Shown here: positions 28,781 to 36,512 of the stretch, piece by piece | How the letters are laid out: each line of letters begins with the position of its first letter | How positions within the stretch are numbered: the first letter of the stretch is position 1 | NCBI RefSeq assembly: GCF_010092445.1 | Contig: NZ_CP048031.1 | Location: forward strand, 3,162,001-3,226,000 | From: Shewanella sp. Arc9-LZ | GTDB taxonomy: Bacteria > Pseudomonadota > Gammaproteobacteria > Enterobacterales > Shewanellaceae | Length of the DNA: 64,000 nt | Direction: 5' to 3' | Program-made: the position numbers and the translations under genes | The notes under the pieces: model-generated | What the model saw: the letters and a program-made list of their open reading frames with translations, nothing else | Databases searched by the model: none | What the model was told of the DNA's origin: nothing

Positions 28781-30772
28781 TTATTGGTCCACTATCACTA
28801 CTTGATTGCGGCCGTTGTCTTTTGCTTGATATAAGCCTAAATCGGCTTGCTTAATAATGTCGACAAGTTCATGAGTTTGCGGGGTTAACATAGCGACAGC
28901 CACACTAATGGTGAAATTCATTTTAACCTCGTTAAACACAAACTGGTTTGACTCAATACTGGTTCGCAATCGCTCGGCTATGTCAACGGCTTGTGCTTGC
29001 TCGGTATCGGGTAAAATAATTAAAAACTCTTCGCCACCTATGCGGCCTAAAATATCGTTTTTCTTGAGCCAATTACGTGCACGTCTACCACACGCTTTTA
29101 TGGCTAAATCACCAACGTCATGGCCATAATGATCATTAATGACTTTAAAGTTATCTATATCGAACATAATAACGGCGAGTGGTCGATGATGTTTTTTAGC
29201 CTGATTAAAGCGCTTTTTGCCCTGCTCAAAAGTATGACGTCGATTAGCAATGCCAGTCAGATAATCCGTTTGAGAGCGACGTTTAAATTGTCGGCGAGAT
29301 TGCCACAAGAAAATGACCAGCACTAATAACACCAAAGCAATTAGCACCGCGATTGCCATTGATAAGTTAGTGATTTTTTGAGTATCGATTTCGGCTTCCA
29401 AATTCAGCTTATTGATGGCCAATTGCTTTTCGAGCAGGCGGTTATTAAACTCAGCCACGGTAAGATTATGGTCTAATGATGAATTAACCACATCGTTATT
29501 TATGATGTTAGCAAAGTTCTTTTTTTGTAAATCGATGGTATCCAAAAGCTTATTCATGCCCAGATTACTCGACCCATTGGCGTAATCAATAATGGCCGCA
29601 ATCATCAATTTCAGTTCATTGGAATGGCCGTCATAAGTCGCCGAACCAGAAAATATTTCAGCATACTTAAAAGCTTTATCTGGTTGTTGTTGGCGAAAAT
29701 AACTCAATGCCAACCATGCATGCGTAGCGTCGACAAAGTATTTTTCTTGGGTTGTATCTTGCACTTCAAGTGCGCGTAAAAAATGATCTATACCTTCTTG
29801 AAATAAACCTTGAGCCCAACAGCTAATACCCGTATTAAATTGATAGAAAAAATCAAAATCAGCAAACTCTGGCGATTGCTCTACCAGTTGCTGCATTTGG
29901 GCTAAATGAGCTTTATTTTCCCCCCACAAGGCCAATTTAATCGATTCGCCCACCATGTTATGTAACATATTAAACATGTCTTGCTTATCTTGGGCTTGCT
30001 CCCAAAAGTCATAGGCTTTGTTAAAGTATTCGTAGGCTTTACGGTTTAAACCATTGTCACGATAGATAGCAGCCGTGGCATTGAATATCATCGCTTGACG
30101 ACTCAGTCCTAATTGATGCTGTTGTGCTAACGCTAAAGCTTCATTTAACCTTTTGAGACCTTCGCCAAAATCACTTGGTTTATTATGGCAATACGCACTT
30201 TGCGCTAACACTTCGGCCAAGATATCTACTTGTCCAAGTTGACGAGCTAATGTAACCGCCACTTCACGATCTGGGCAATAAATTTGGGTGTCGTTAGTTT
30301 GAAGGTAAAGTATGAATGAACGCTCGAGATAGCTTTTGACCAATTCTTTGCTAAGAGGATGTGGTGTAAGTAATTTAATGGCATGGCTATAGCTGTTAAT
30401 TGCAGCAACAAGATCACTGTTAACTTCTTGCTCTATTGCCAGTAAATGCAATAACTGGCCTTGCTGTTCAATCGGCCATTGAGCACTTTGTGGTCGCTGT
30501 TGTTGTAAAAAGTCAATGCGTTGTTGTGGTGAGCTTAATGTGACTAACTGTTGTTTGATCTCAGTAATTTCTGTGCTTTCAGTATTATCGCTAACGGTAT
30601 TGTTGCTAACAGTATTGTTGCTAACAGTATTGTTGCTAACGGTATTGTCGCTAACATTGGCGCCATTCATAATAGTGCCATTAGCGTCACTAAAAATGTC
30701 ACCGGCCCCCCAAGTAGTTAGCGGCCAGCTTACTGCACACACCAATAATATCATCAACTTGGTTTTAACCAT
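28781..30772 (-). CDS. Periplasmic-TPR diguanylate cyclase (GGDEF)
   Basis: 663-residue protein. A signal peptide (about 1-22) is followed by a low-complexity NTVSN pentapeptide repeat (about 43-63), a long helical region with TPR-like pairs (ALALAQQHQLG, KAYEYFNKAYDFWEQA, GIDHFLRALEV), a membrane helix at about 470-492, and a C-terminal GGDEF domain with GGEEF at 579-583, an active variant. The usual RxxD inhibitory site just before it reads KKND, so product inhibition may be weak. It should make cyclic-di-GMP in response to a periplasmic signal. GAGGTTAA precedes the ATG. Confidence 0.9.
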   Translation of the reverse strand: MVKTKLMILLVCAVSWPLTTWGAGDIFSDANGTIMNGANVSDNTVSNNTVSNNTVSNNTVSDNTESTEITEIKQQLVTLSSPQQRIDFLQQQRPQSAQWPIEQQGQLLHLLAIEQEVNSDLVAAINSYSHAIKLLTPHPLSKELVKSYLERSFILYLQTNDTQIYCPDREVAVTLARQLGQVDILAEVLAQSAYCHNKPSDFGEGLKRLNEALALAQQHQLGLSRQAMIFNATAAIYRDNGLNRKAYEYFNKAYDFWEQAQDKQDMFNMLHNMVGESIKLALWGENKAHLAQMQQLVEQSPEFADFDFFYQFNTGISCWAQGLFQEGIDHFLRALEVQDTTQEKYFVDATHAWLALSYFRQQQPDKAFKYAEIFSGSATYDGHSNELKLMIAAIIDYANGSSNLGMNKLLDTIDLQKKNFANIINNDVVNSSLDHNLTVAEFNNRLLEKQLAINKLNLEAEIDTQKITNLSMAIAVLIALVLLVLVIFLWQSRRQFKRRSQTDYLTGIANRRHTFEQGKKRFNQAKKHHRPLAVIMFDIDNFKVINDHYGHDVGDLAIKACGRRARNWLKKNDILGRIGGEEFLIILPDTEQAQAVDIAERLRTSIESNQFVFNEVKMNFTISVAVAMLTPQTHELVDIIKQADLGLYQAKDNGRNQVVIVDQ
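30579..30655. repeat. 15-bp coding minisatellite
   Basis: About four to five tandem units of ctaac(a/g)gtattgttg, in frame with the GGDEF gene on the minus strand and encoding repeated NTVSN. The internal units are almost identical, suggesting recent copy-number change. The repeat lies just after the signal peptide. Confidence 0.85.
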
Positions 30773-30867
30773 TTAACCTCGACCTTACAATAAAAACATC
30801 TAAGTTTAACAATAGCTTTTATCGAAACGAAGTCAACGTTAAAACGCCGGTATAACTATATTCAAGT

Positions 30868-31812
30868 TTACGTTTTACTTTCCCATGGTGTTTTCGCATT
30901 CATGTCAGACAAGTCATATGGCGTTAACTGGTAAACATAATAATTAAGCCAATTACTGACTAACAAGCTGCCATGACTATGCCAACGAACAATAGTATCT
31001 TGTGTTGGGTCATCTTGTCGGTAATAGTTTTGCGGAATATCTGGCTTGAGGCCTTCGCCAACATCGCGCACATATTCTTCATTCAAGGTGTCTTTTTGAT
31101 ACTCAGGGTGACCCATAACAAACACATTATGATTATCACGACTGAGCACAATATACGCGCCAGCCTCGTCTGATTCAGCCAACACTTCTAAATCTGGATG
31201 TTGACGAATTTGTTCAATATCCATTTCAGCAAATCGTGAGTGCGGTGCAAAAAACTCATCATCAAAACCGCGCAATAGTGGATGTGGGTCGCTGGTTCTT
31301 CGATGATTAAATACACCTGAACGTTTATTCGCTAATAACTGACGATGTAAATCATAAAGATGATACAAACCAGCATGAGCTGCCCAACACAAAAACAGTA
31401 CTGAAGTGACATGTTGTTGTGACCAGTCAATAATTTCGCGAATGTGGTCCCAATACACCACATCTTTAAAATCAATTTTTCCTAACGGTGCACCTGTAAT
31501 AATCAAACCATCGTAATTGTTATTTCTAATGTCTTCAAAATCACGATAAAAAGTATTCATGTGATCCACTGATGTATGCTTAGATTCCTTATCATGAATG
31601 CGTAATAAATCGACCCCAACTTGCAAGGGCGTATTGCCCAGTAATCGCAATAACTGGGTTTCAGTTTCGATTTTATTAGGCATTAGATTCAAGATTAATA
31701 CCCGCATTGGACGAATGTCCTGATTAGCAGCTCGGGTTTCAGACATCACAAAGATATTTTCTGACTCTAAAATACCTGCTGCAGGCAGGTTATCTGGAAT
31801 TCGAACCGGCAT
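30868..31812 (-). CDS. Homoserine O-succinyltransferase MetA
   Basis: First committed enzyme of methionine synthesis, transferring succinyl from succinyl-CoA to homoserine. The protein of 314 residues matches E. coli MetA: catalytic Cys142 in [14 protein letters not shown], the His/Glu of VMGHPEY, and [18 protein letters not shown] near the start. I start at ATG 31812 ([11 protein letters not shown]), which has AAGGTGAG just upstream; a longer frame to 31842 adds ten unrelated residues. It is monocistronic, with a long upstream leader and a candidate MetJ-controlled promoter. Confidence 0.95.
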   Translation of the reverse strand: MPVRIPDNLPAAGILESENIFVMSETRAANQDIRPMRVLILNLMPNKIETETQLLRLLGNTPLQVGVDLLRIHDKESKHTSVDHMNTFYRDFEDIRNNNYDGLIITGAPLGKIDFKDVVYWDHIREIIDWSQQHVTSVLFLCWAAHAGLYHLYDLHRQLLANKRSGVFNHRRTSDPHPLLRGFDDEFFAPHSRFAEMDIEQIRQHPDLEVLAESDEAGAYIVLSRDNHNVFVMGHPEYQKDTLNEEYVRDVGEGLKPDIPQNYYRQDDPTQDTIVRWHSHGSLLVSNWLNYYVYQLTPYDLSDMNAKTPWESKT

Positions 31813-32061
31813 ACGTCTCACCTTTAGATTAATTAAACACATGTACTTGATTAACCAGCGCTCGATTAACCAACCAGCCTTTTCACAATAACGTTAATGT
31901 CTGTTATGTCACAGTTTCAACATTCAGTTTAGCGCTAAAAACAGCGGTCATCATCGATTGTCAAATGTCGTTTGCAAACATAACTAACCTACTCACCCAG
32001 CCTAAACCGCGACAGAATGGCTTATTGCTAACGTTAATATCGGTCAATCTGTTAGATAACC

Positions 32062-32096
32062 ATCATACACTTGGATGGCTAGAAGTCTACACGTCT
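32062..32096 (-). promoter_or_regulatory. Candidate metA promoter with overlapping MetJ boxes
   Basis: Positions 32081-32096 hold two adjacent 8-mers, AGAAGTCT and ACACGTCT, each 7 of 8 to the MetJ box AGACGTCT. On the minus strand TAGACT (32084-32089) inside the boxes and TATGAT (32062-32067), 16 bases apart, make a plausible promoter reading toward metA. The resulting leader would be about 245 bases. The divergent SDR gene starts 78 bases to the right, so it could share the control. Confidence 0.55.
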
Positions 32097-32173
32097 CAAG
32101 TTGAATTTTTTTCTTACTTGTTATCAACTGATGTTATTTCTATTATGAGTCATTATTTTTGATGAGATGAATC

Positions 32174-32917
32174 ATGTCTACAGCAACAGCGATGATTATT
32201 GGCGCCAGCTCTCAACTGAGCCAAGCCTTAGCCAGACAGTTATCTGCACAGCAAGTTTCGCTGGTGCTTTTTGTTAACGACCCTGAATCACTTAACGAGT
32301 TTAGTCAAAGTCTGCCTGGCGATGTCAGTGTATATCCGTTAGTAATTAATCAACCTGACACACTAATAGCACAGCTGAATGCCGCTTGGAGCAAACATAA
32401 TGGCGCCCATTTGGTGATTGTTAATACCGGTGTTAATGACTACGATTCTACCCTGCCTTGGGCAATTGATAAGCACACTATCGATATTAACGTAATGGGC
32501 TTTGCTGCGGCAAATAACTGTATTTTTAAATTAATGTGCGAGCAAGGTTACGGCCAACTAGCCGCCATTAACTCAATAGCCGGTCAACGTGGAGGGCCTA
32601 ATGTGGCTTATCATGCCTCCAAAGCCTTTGCTGAAAATTACCTGCAAGGCTTGAGTATGCATGCACAACGATTAAAGCTGCCTATTACCATTAGTGATAT
32701 TCAATTAGGGTTATTTGATAAAGCCGTTCATTTGAATACACAATTGCTGTTGTCGCCTCTCGATAAAGTGGCTACACAAATCATCTCAGCCTTGCAAAAA
32801 GGTAAACGCCGAGTATATGTCACTAAACGCTGGCGCATTGTCGCGTGGATAAATCGTTTATTACCAGAGTACATTTACAATACTCGCCATTGGAAACCGC
32901 GTAAAAAGTCTCCATAA
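32174..32917 (+). CDS. Short-chain dehydrogenase/reductase family protein
   Basis: 247-residue SDR protein. The usual glycine-rich TGxxxGxG motif is replaced by IIGASSQLSQALA, but NTGVND, the catalytic Ser in AINSIAGQRGG and the YHASK Tyr/Lys motif (about 153-157) are present. The C-terminus is basic and aromatic (KRRVYVTKRWRIVAWINRLLPEYIY) and may associate with the membrane. The substrate is unknown. It is divergent from metA, possibly under the same MetJ region, and has a weak ribosome site (GAGATGA). A terminator follows. Confidence 0.82.
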   Translation: MSTATAMIIGASSQLSQALARQLSAQQVSLVLFVNDPESLNEFSQSLPGDVSVYPLVINQPDTLIAQLNAAWSKHNGAHLVIVNTGVNDYDSTLPWAIDKHTIDINVMGFAAANNCIFKLMCEQGYGQLAAINSIAGQRGGPNVAYHASKAFAENYLQGLSMHAQRLKLPITISDIQLGLFDKAVHLNTQLLLSPLDKVATQIISALQKGKRRVYVTKRWRIVAWINRLLPEYIYNTRHWKPRKKSP

Positions 32918-32926
32918 GTGCCATCA

Positions 32927-32957
32927 ACAAAAACAGGAACCCGTAGGTTCCTGTTTC
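32927..32957. terminator. Bidirectional terminator between SDR and ompW
   Basis: Arms aaacaggaacc (32931-32941) and ggttcctgttt (32946-32956) around CGTA, with A-rich DNA before and T-rich DNA after. It serves both convergent genes. Confidence 0.88.
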
Positions 32958-32993
32958 ATATGTTCGTTTTTCGCTAACGTATTCTACCCTAGC

Positions 32994-33641
32994 TTAATAA
33001 GTATAACCGACGCTGATCATGTAAACCCAAGGATCAATGTCTGTATCAACCACAACATGATCTGCCCCCATATCAAAGCTCACATCCGTTGCAATTTGAG
33101 CATACCAAACAGACGCATTAACCAACCATTTCTTGTCAATTTGATAATCAAGCCCAACTTGAGCCGCCACGCCCCAAGAGTTCGATAGGCTCAAATTATC
33201 TAAGCCAAGATCTTTCGCCTCTTGAGTAAATTCACTGTCATAAAAGTTGGTAAAGTTAATCCCTAAACCAATATAGGGACGTAAAGCAGACTGTGAATCG
33301 CCAAAGTAATATTGTGCGACCAGTGTTGGAGGTAATTGCTTTGAGTCAGCAATTTTACCGAGTTCACCCAGTGACACATCGTGACTAAAAGGCGATGCCG
33401 CTAATAATTCAATGCCGATATTATCAGTTAGCATATAACCAAAATTTAGCCCTAATTGGACATCGTTATCTACGCTAAATTCAGCAATATTTGCGACTAC
33501 AGGGCTTGACTCATTTGGAGCAACCATTGCCACACCAGCACGAACAATAATATCTCCTGCTTGATGGGCCGCAGCACCAAATGAAAAACCAGCAGTTAAT
33601 AAAGAAGCAGCAACTAAACTTAGGGTAATTTTCTTATTCAT
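32994..33641 (-). CDS. OmpW-family outer-membrane protein
   Basis: 215-residue outer-membrane beta-barrel. A signal peptide (about 1-25, ending AAAH) is followed by GDIIVRAGVAMVAPNESS, the OmpW start, then alternating amphipathic strands (NIGIELLAASPFSHD, LPPTLVAQYYFG, RPYIGLGINFTNFYD) and a C-terminal aromatic strand ending VGYTY, as expected for barrel assembly. OmpW is a small channel for hydrophobic molecules. AAGGAG precedes the ATG. An excellent FNR-type site and a CRP-like site lie upstream, consistent with redox control. Confidence 0.93.
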   Translation of the reverse strand: MNKKITLSLVAASLLTAGFSFGAAAHQAGDIIVRAGVAMVAPNESSPVVANIAEFSVDNDVQLGLNFGYMLTDNIGIELLAASPFSHDVSLGELGKIADSKQLPPTLVAQYYFGDSQSALRPYIGLGINFTNFYDSEFTQEAKDLGLDNLSLSNSWGVAAQVGLDYQIDKKWLVNASVWYAQIATDVSFDMGADHVVVDTDIDPWVYMISVGYTY

Positions 33642-33732
33642 TTTTTAACACTCCTTGGCAATGACAACTAGATGCAATTCTGTGCATCCTTAACATTTGC
33701 GGTTAACCTACTGAAGTTAATCGTTAACATCA

Positions 33733-33746
33733 TTGATTCAGATCAA
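33733..33746 (-). promoter_or_regulatory. FNR (EtrA) box upstream of ompW
   Basis: TTGATTCAGATCAA matches the FNR consensus TTGATNNNNATCAA perfectly. Its centre is about 98 bases before the ompW start codon, which would place it near -41 of a transcript with a leader of about 57 bases. E. coli ompW is also FNR-controlled. Confidence 0.7.
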
Positions 33747-33792
33747 CAAAACAGCAGTACCCCTATAGAGGTACCTAATTAGATCTCAGACA

Positions 33793-33808
33793 CATGATTT
33801 AGATCACA
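33793..33808 (-). promoter_or_regulatory. CRP-like site upstream of ompW
   Basis: On the minus strand TGTGA-TCTAAA-TCATG matches the CRP consensus TGTGA-N6-TCACA at 8 of 10 positions. It lies about 55 bases upstream of the FNR box. CRP controls much anaerobic respiration in Shewanella, so joint control is plausible. Confidence 0.4.
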
Positions 33809-33887
33809 AAGTGAGGCGGTAAAGAGATGAAAGATGTATTTAACAGTTAGGTTTTGTGAGGTTGAACAGGTGAATTATTATTGATGA

Positions 33888-34553
33888 TTAATCTGTTACA
33901 GATAGTTTGCAGTAATGCATTAACCATCCCTTTTGGGACACGCGATGGTTAAAAATAGCTTTGTCACGCTTTGGATTTCGACTTAATGACAAGTCAAACA
34001 AACAGCCTAAACCAAACACACTCGTCACGTGTAATTGAAACTCAGCTATTGTATGGTCATCAGAGGGGACTAATTTAACCCCAATAGCCGTTTGTTTTTC
34101 TGGCCAAAATGACATGGCATCAACACAAGAACTATAGGGCATATCACCATTTCTAAGGTGCATTCTGGCTTGGTTTTTCGCCGACCATGGCAGAGCTATC
34201 TGCTCAACGAGTAAAGCTTCAATCGCCTGGTCTTCTGCAGAAGATGGGGTGTTATCACACCAGTAAATGACATCAATGTCGTTTAAGGGCTGTGAGGTCA
34301 TGCTGTGCAAATTATCCCAGATCAAATTGCGTATAAAACCCGCACTAATTAACCAATCTGTGATCCCTTGTTGTTGCATCACTTTCTGACACGTCATTAA
34401 GGCTGCCATTCTAAGTTCATCTTGTTGTAACCACTGCCACAACAAGAACAATGGCTTAGCCTGCCCATGTTGCAACTGATCAATGGCCACTTGGTTTAAC
34501 AGGGGCGGATTTAACTGGTGCTGATTAAACAAGGTTTGATTACGTCGCGTCAT
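33888..34553 (-). CDS. Nucleotidyltransferase-family protein (DUF925-like)
   Basis: About 221 residues. It carries the helix-strand motif ISAGFIRNLIWDNLH followed by LNDIDVIYWCD, the acidic pair typical of the NTP_transf_6 family, with a later VDAMSFWPE segment. Substrate and role are unknown. I start at ATG 34553 (MTRRNQTLFNQ), which overlaps the maiA 3' end by 14 bases; a longer frame to 34637 lies wholly within maiA and adds hydrophobic residues foreign to the family. It is probably translated with maiA. Confidence 0.75.
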   Translation of the reverse strand: MTRRNQTLFNQHQLNPPLLNQVAIDQLQHGQAKPLFLLWQWLQQDELRMAALMTCQKVMQQQGITDWLISAGFIRNLIWDNLHSMTSQPLNDIDVIYWCDNTPSSAEDQAIEALLVEQIALPWSAKNQARMHLRNGDMPYSSCVDAMSFWPEKQTAIGVKLVPSDDHTIAEFQLHVTSVFGLGCLFDLSLSRNPKRDKAIFNHRVSQKGWLMHYCKLSVTD

Positions 34554-35190
34554 GCTGTTGTTCTGGCGCGGCATCAGCAAATGCAGGTAACTTATGGCAC
34601 TCATCCCAAATTCTGACAATATTAGGATACGCAGCAAGCTCTAAATTAAAGCGTTTGGCATTATACACTTGCGGGATCAGACAAATATCGGCCAGCGAAG
34701 GCGTATCACCAAAGCAGAAACGTCCAGAATATCGGCTTAACTGCTGTTCTAAAGCAGCAAAACCAAGGTGTATCCAATGGTGATACCAACGCATTTTATC
34801 AGCTTCTGATACACCCATTTCGTTAACTAAATATTGTAATACTCGAAGATTATCTAAAGGATGAATTTCACATGCTATGGCTTGAGCCATGCTGCGAACA
34901 ATAGCTCGCTGCTCAATATTGCTGGGAAGTAACGGTTGCTGAGGGTGTTTTTCGTCGAGGTATTCTATAATGGCTAACGATTGCGATAAGTTAATCTCGC
35001 CTGACTCATTATTGTCGATAAACGTCGGCACAAGATCCGAGGGGTTGAGTTGATGGTAAGCCTCAGAATGTTGCTCACCACCATTATTAACCAAATGAAC
35101 TGAAATATGTTCAGCCGTTAACTGCTTTAAATTTAACGCAATACGCACGCGATATGCCGCACTTGAACGCCAGTAGCCATAGAGTTTCAT
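34540..35190 (-). CDS. Maleylacetoacetate isomerase
   Basis: 216-residue zeta-class glutathione transferase. The N-terminal catalytic motif YGYWRSSAAYRVRIALNLK, with the SS active-site pair, and the central NPSDLVPTFID and LSQSLAIIEYLDE match MaiA. It isomerises maleylacetoacetate to fumarylacetoacetate in tyrosine breakdown, with fahA directly upstream acting on its product. AAGGGAA precedes the ATG. A terminator lies between fahA and maiA, so it may have read-through or its own promoter. Confidence 0.94.
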   Translation of the reverse strand: MKLYGYWRSSAAYRVRIALNLKQLTAEHISVHLVNNGGEQHSEAYHQLNPSDLVPTFIDNNESGEINLSQSLAIIEYLDEKHPQQPLLPSNIEQRAIVRSMAQAIACEIHPLDNLRVLQYLVNEMGVSEADKMRWYHHWIHLGFAALEQQLSRYSGRFCFGDTPSLADICLIPQVYNAKRFNLELAAYPNIVRIWDECHKLPAFADAAPEQQHDAT

Positions 35191-35224
35191 GCAAATTCCC
35201 TTATTTTTATTTTAATCTGCCTAA

Positions 35225-35259
35225 CAAAAAGGCAATAACGATTAATCGCTATTGCCTTT
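35225..35259 (-). terminator. Terminator between fahA and maiA
   Basis: Arms aaaggcaata and tattgccttt with an inner cgattaatcg palindrome, followed on the minus strand by TTTTTG. It lies 30 bases after the fahA stop. Confidence 0.8.
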
Positions 35260-35288
35260 ATATTTCGATTTATATCGCTTTCATAATC

Positions 35289-36275
35289 TTAAGCTTTGTA
35301 TTCAACCACTTTTTGATCGATAGAACCAAAGATACTCACACCGTTATCATCAAACATTTCAATGCGAACGGTGTCGCCAAAATGCATAAAGGGTGTTGAT
35401 GCTTTACCGTCGGCAATGATTTCAAGCATGCGTTTTTCAGCTAAACAACTTGAACCAGCACTGCGATCGTAGTTAGAAATAGTACCAGAACCAATAATTG
35501 CACCTGCGCCTAATGGACGTGTTTTAGCCACGTGCTCTACTAACTGGCTAAAGTTAAACGTCATGTCGACGCCGGCATTAGGGCGGCCAAACAACTCACT
35601 GTTTAAATGAGTCACTAACGGCAAATGTACTTTGCTGTCTTGCCATTTGTCACCTAACTCGTCTGGGGTAATCGCAATGGGTGAAAAGGCACTCGATGGC
35701 TTAGATTGGAAAAAGCCAAAGCCTTTACCTAATTCACCTGGGATTAAGTTACGCAGTGATACGTCGTTAACTAACATCAATAATTTGATGTGCTTAGTTG
35801 CATCTTCGCTGTTAACACCCATGGCAACATCATCAGTAACAATAGCGATTTCTGATTCGAAATCGATACCGTATTCTTCACTGGCCATTTGAATATCCGC
35901 TTTAGGGGCGATAAAACAGTCAGAACCACCTTGATACACTAAAGGATCAGTCCAAAACGATGCAGGCATTTCAGCGCCACGAGCTTTGCGTACTAACTCA
36001 ACATGGTTAACATACGCACTGCCATCGGCCCATTGGTAGGCTCTTGGTAAAGGAGATAAACAACGTGCTTCATCAAAATCTACTGCATTGTCCATCTGAC
36101 CGGCGTTTAGTGCTTCATACAACTCATTAAGTTGTGGATATAGCAAATCCCAAGCATCTAATAATTGCTGCATAGTATGGGCAATAGCGGGTACCGCGAC
36201 TGTTTTGGTCAAATCTTTACTGACTAACATCAATTGGCCGTCGCGACGTCCGTTGTGATAACTTGCAAGTTTCAT
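35289..36275 (-). CDS. Fumarylacetoacetate hydrolase family protein
   Basis: 328-residue protein hydrolysing fumarylacetoacetate to fumarate and acetoacetate, the last step of tyrosine catabolism. The metal- and substrate-binding region is visible in IDFESEIAIVTDDVAMG (acidic ligands), LRNLIPGELGKGFGFFQSKPSSAFSPIA and GAGAIIGSGTISNYD. The N-terminal part (MKLASYHNGRRDGQLMLVSKD) is typical of the short bacterial form. TTAGGAG precedes the ATG. A strong TyrR box lies about 140 bases upstream, supporting control by the neighbouring tyrR gene. Confidence 0.93.
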   Translation of the reverse strand: MKLASYHNGRRDGQLMLVSKDLTKTVAVPAIAHTMQQLLDAWDLLYPQLNELYEALNAGQMDNAVDFDEARCLSPLPRAYQWADGSAYVNHVELVRKARGAEMPASFWTDPLVYQGGSDCFIAPKADIQMASEEYGIDFESEIAIVTDDVAMGVNSEDATKHIKLLMLVNDVSLRNLIPGELGKGFGFFQSKPSSAFSPIAITPDELGDKWQDSKVHLPLVTHLNSELFGRPNAGVDMTFNFSQLVEHVAKTRPLGAGAIIGSGTISNYDRSAGSSCLAEKRMLEIIADGKASTPFMHFGDTVRIEMFDDNGVSIFGSIDQKVVEYKA

Positions 36276-36411
36276 TACTGCTCCTAAATTCTGGGTGAGA
36301 TCTGCGTCCTATTCGATACAAGACTCTCAATCTAACCATAGGAATAACCGATCGTGACGGAAAATCCTATAGTAGGTACTAAATCACATTTTTGCGGTGC
36401 TAATCGTGATT

Positions 36412-36429
36412 TGTAAATTATTCGTTACA
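36412..36429 (-). promoter_or_regulatory. Strong TyrR box upstream of fahA
   Basis: TGTAAA-TTATTC-GTTACA matches the TyrR consensus TGTAAA-N6-TTTACA at 11 of 12 positions. It lies between tyrR (upstream) and fahA (start 36275), so it most likely controls fahA. Confidence 0.65.
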
Positions 36430-36475
36430 AAACATAAAAGGCCACGTCAACACTGATTGTTAGCGTTAAAATGAC

Positions 36476-36502
36476 CAAAATGCCAGCACTTGGCTGGCAT
36501 TA
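36476..36502 (-). terminator. Terminator after tyrR
   Basis: Arms aatgccagc and gctggcatt, followed on the minus strand by TTTTGG, ten bases after the tyrR stop. Confidence 0.75.
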
Positions 36503-36512
36503 AATCGTTACA

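Noticed and set aside
30516..30776. Plus-strand frame with LLLTVLLLTV repeats
   Set aside because: It is the antisense of the GGDEF coding minisatellite, not a membrane protein gene.
31965..32162. 65-residue plus-strand frame between metA and SDR
   Set aside because: No ribosome site or family resemblance, and it spans the MetJ boxes and promoter.
36276..36410. Sigma-54 promoter upstream of fahA
   Set aside because: A TAGCAC-like -24 element is present but no acceptable -12 GC element at the right spacing; TyrR here lacks the GAFTGA loop.
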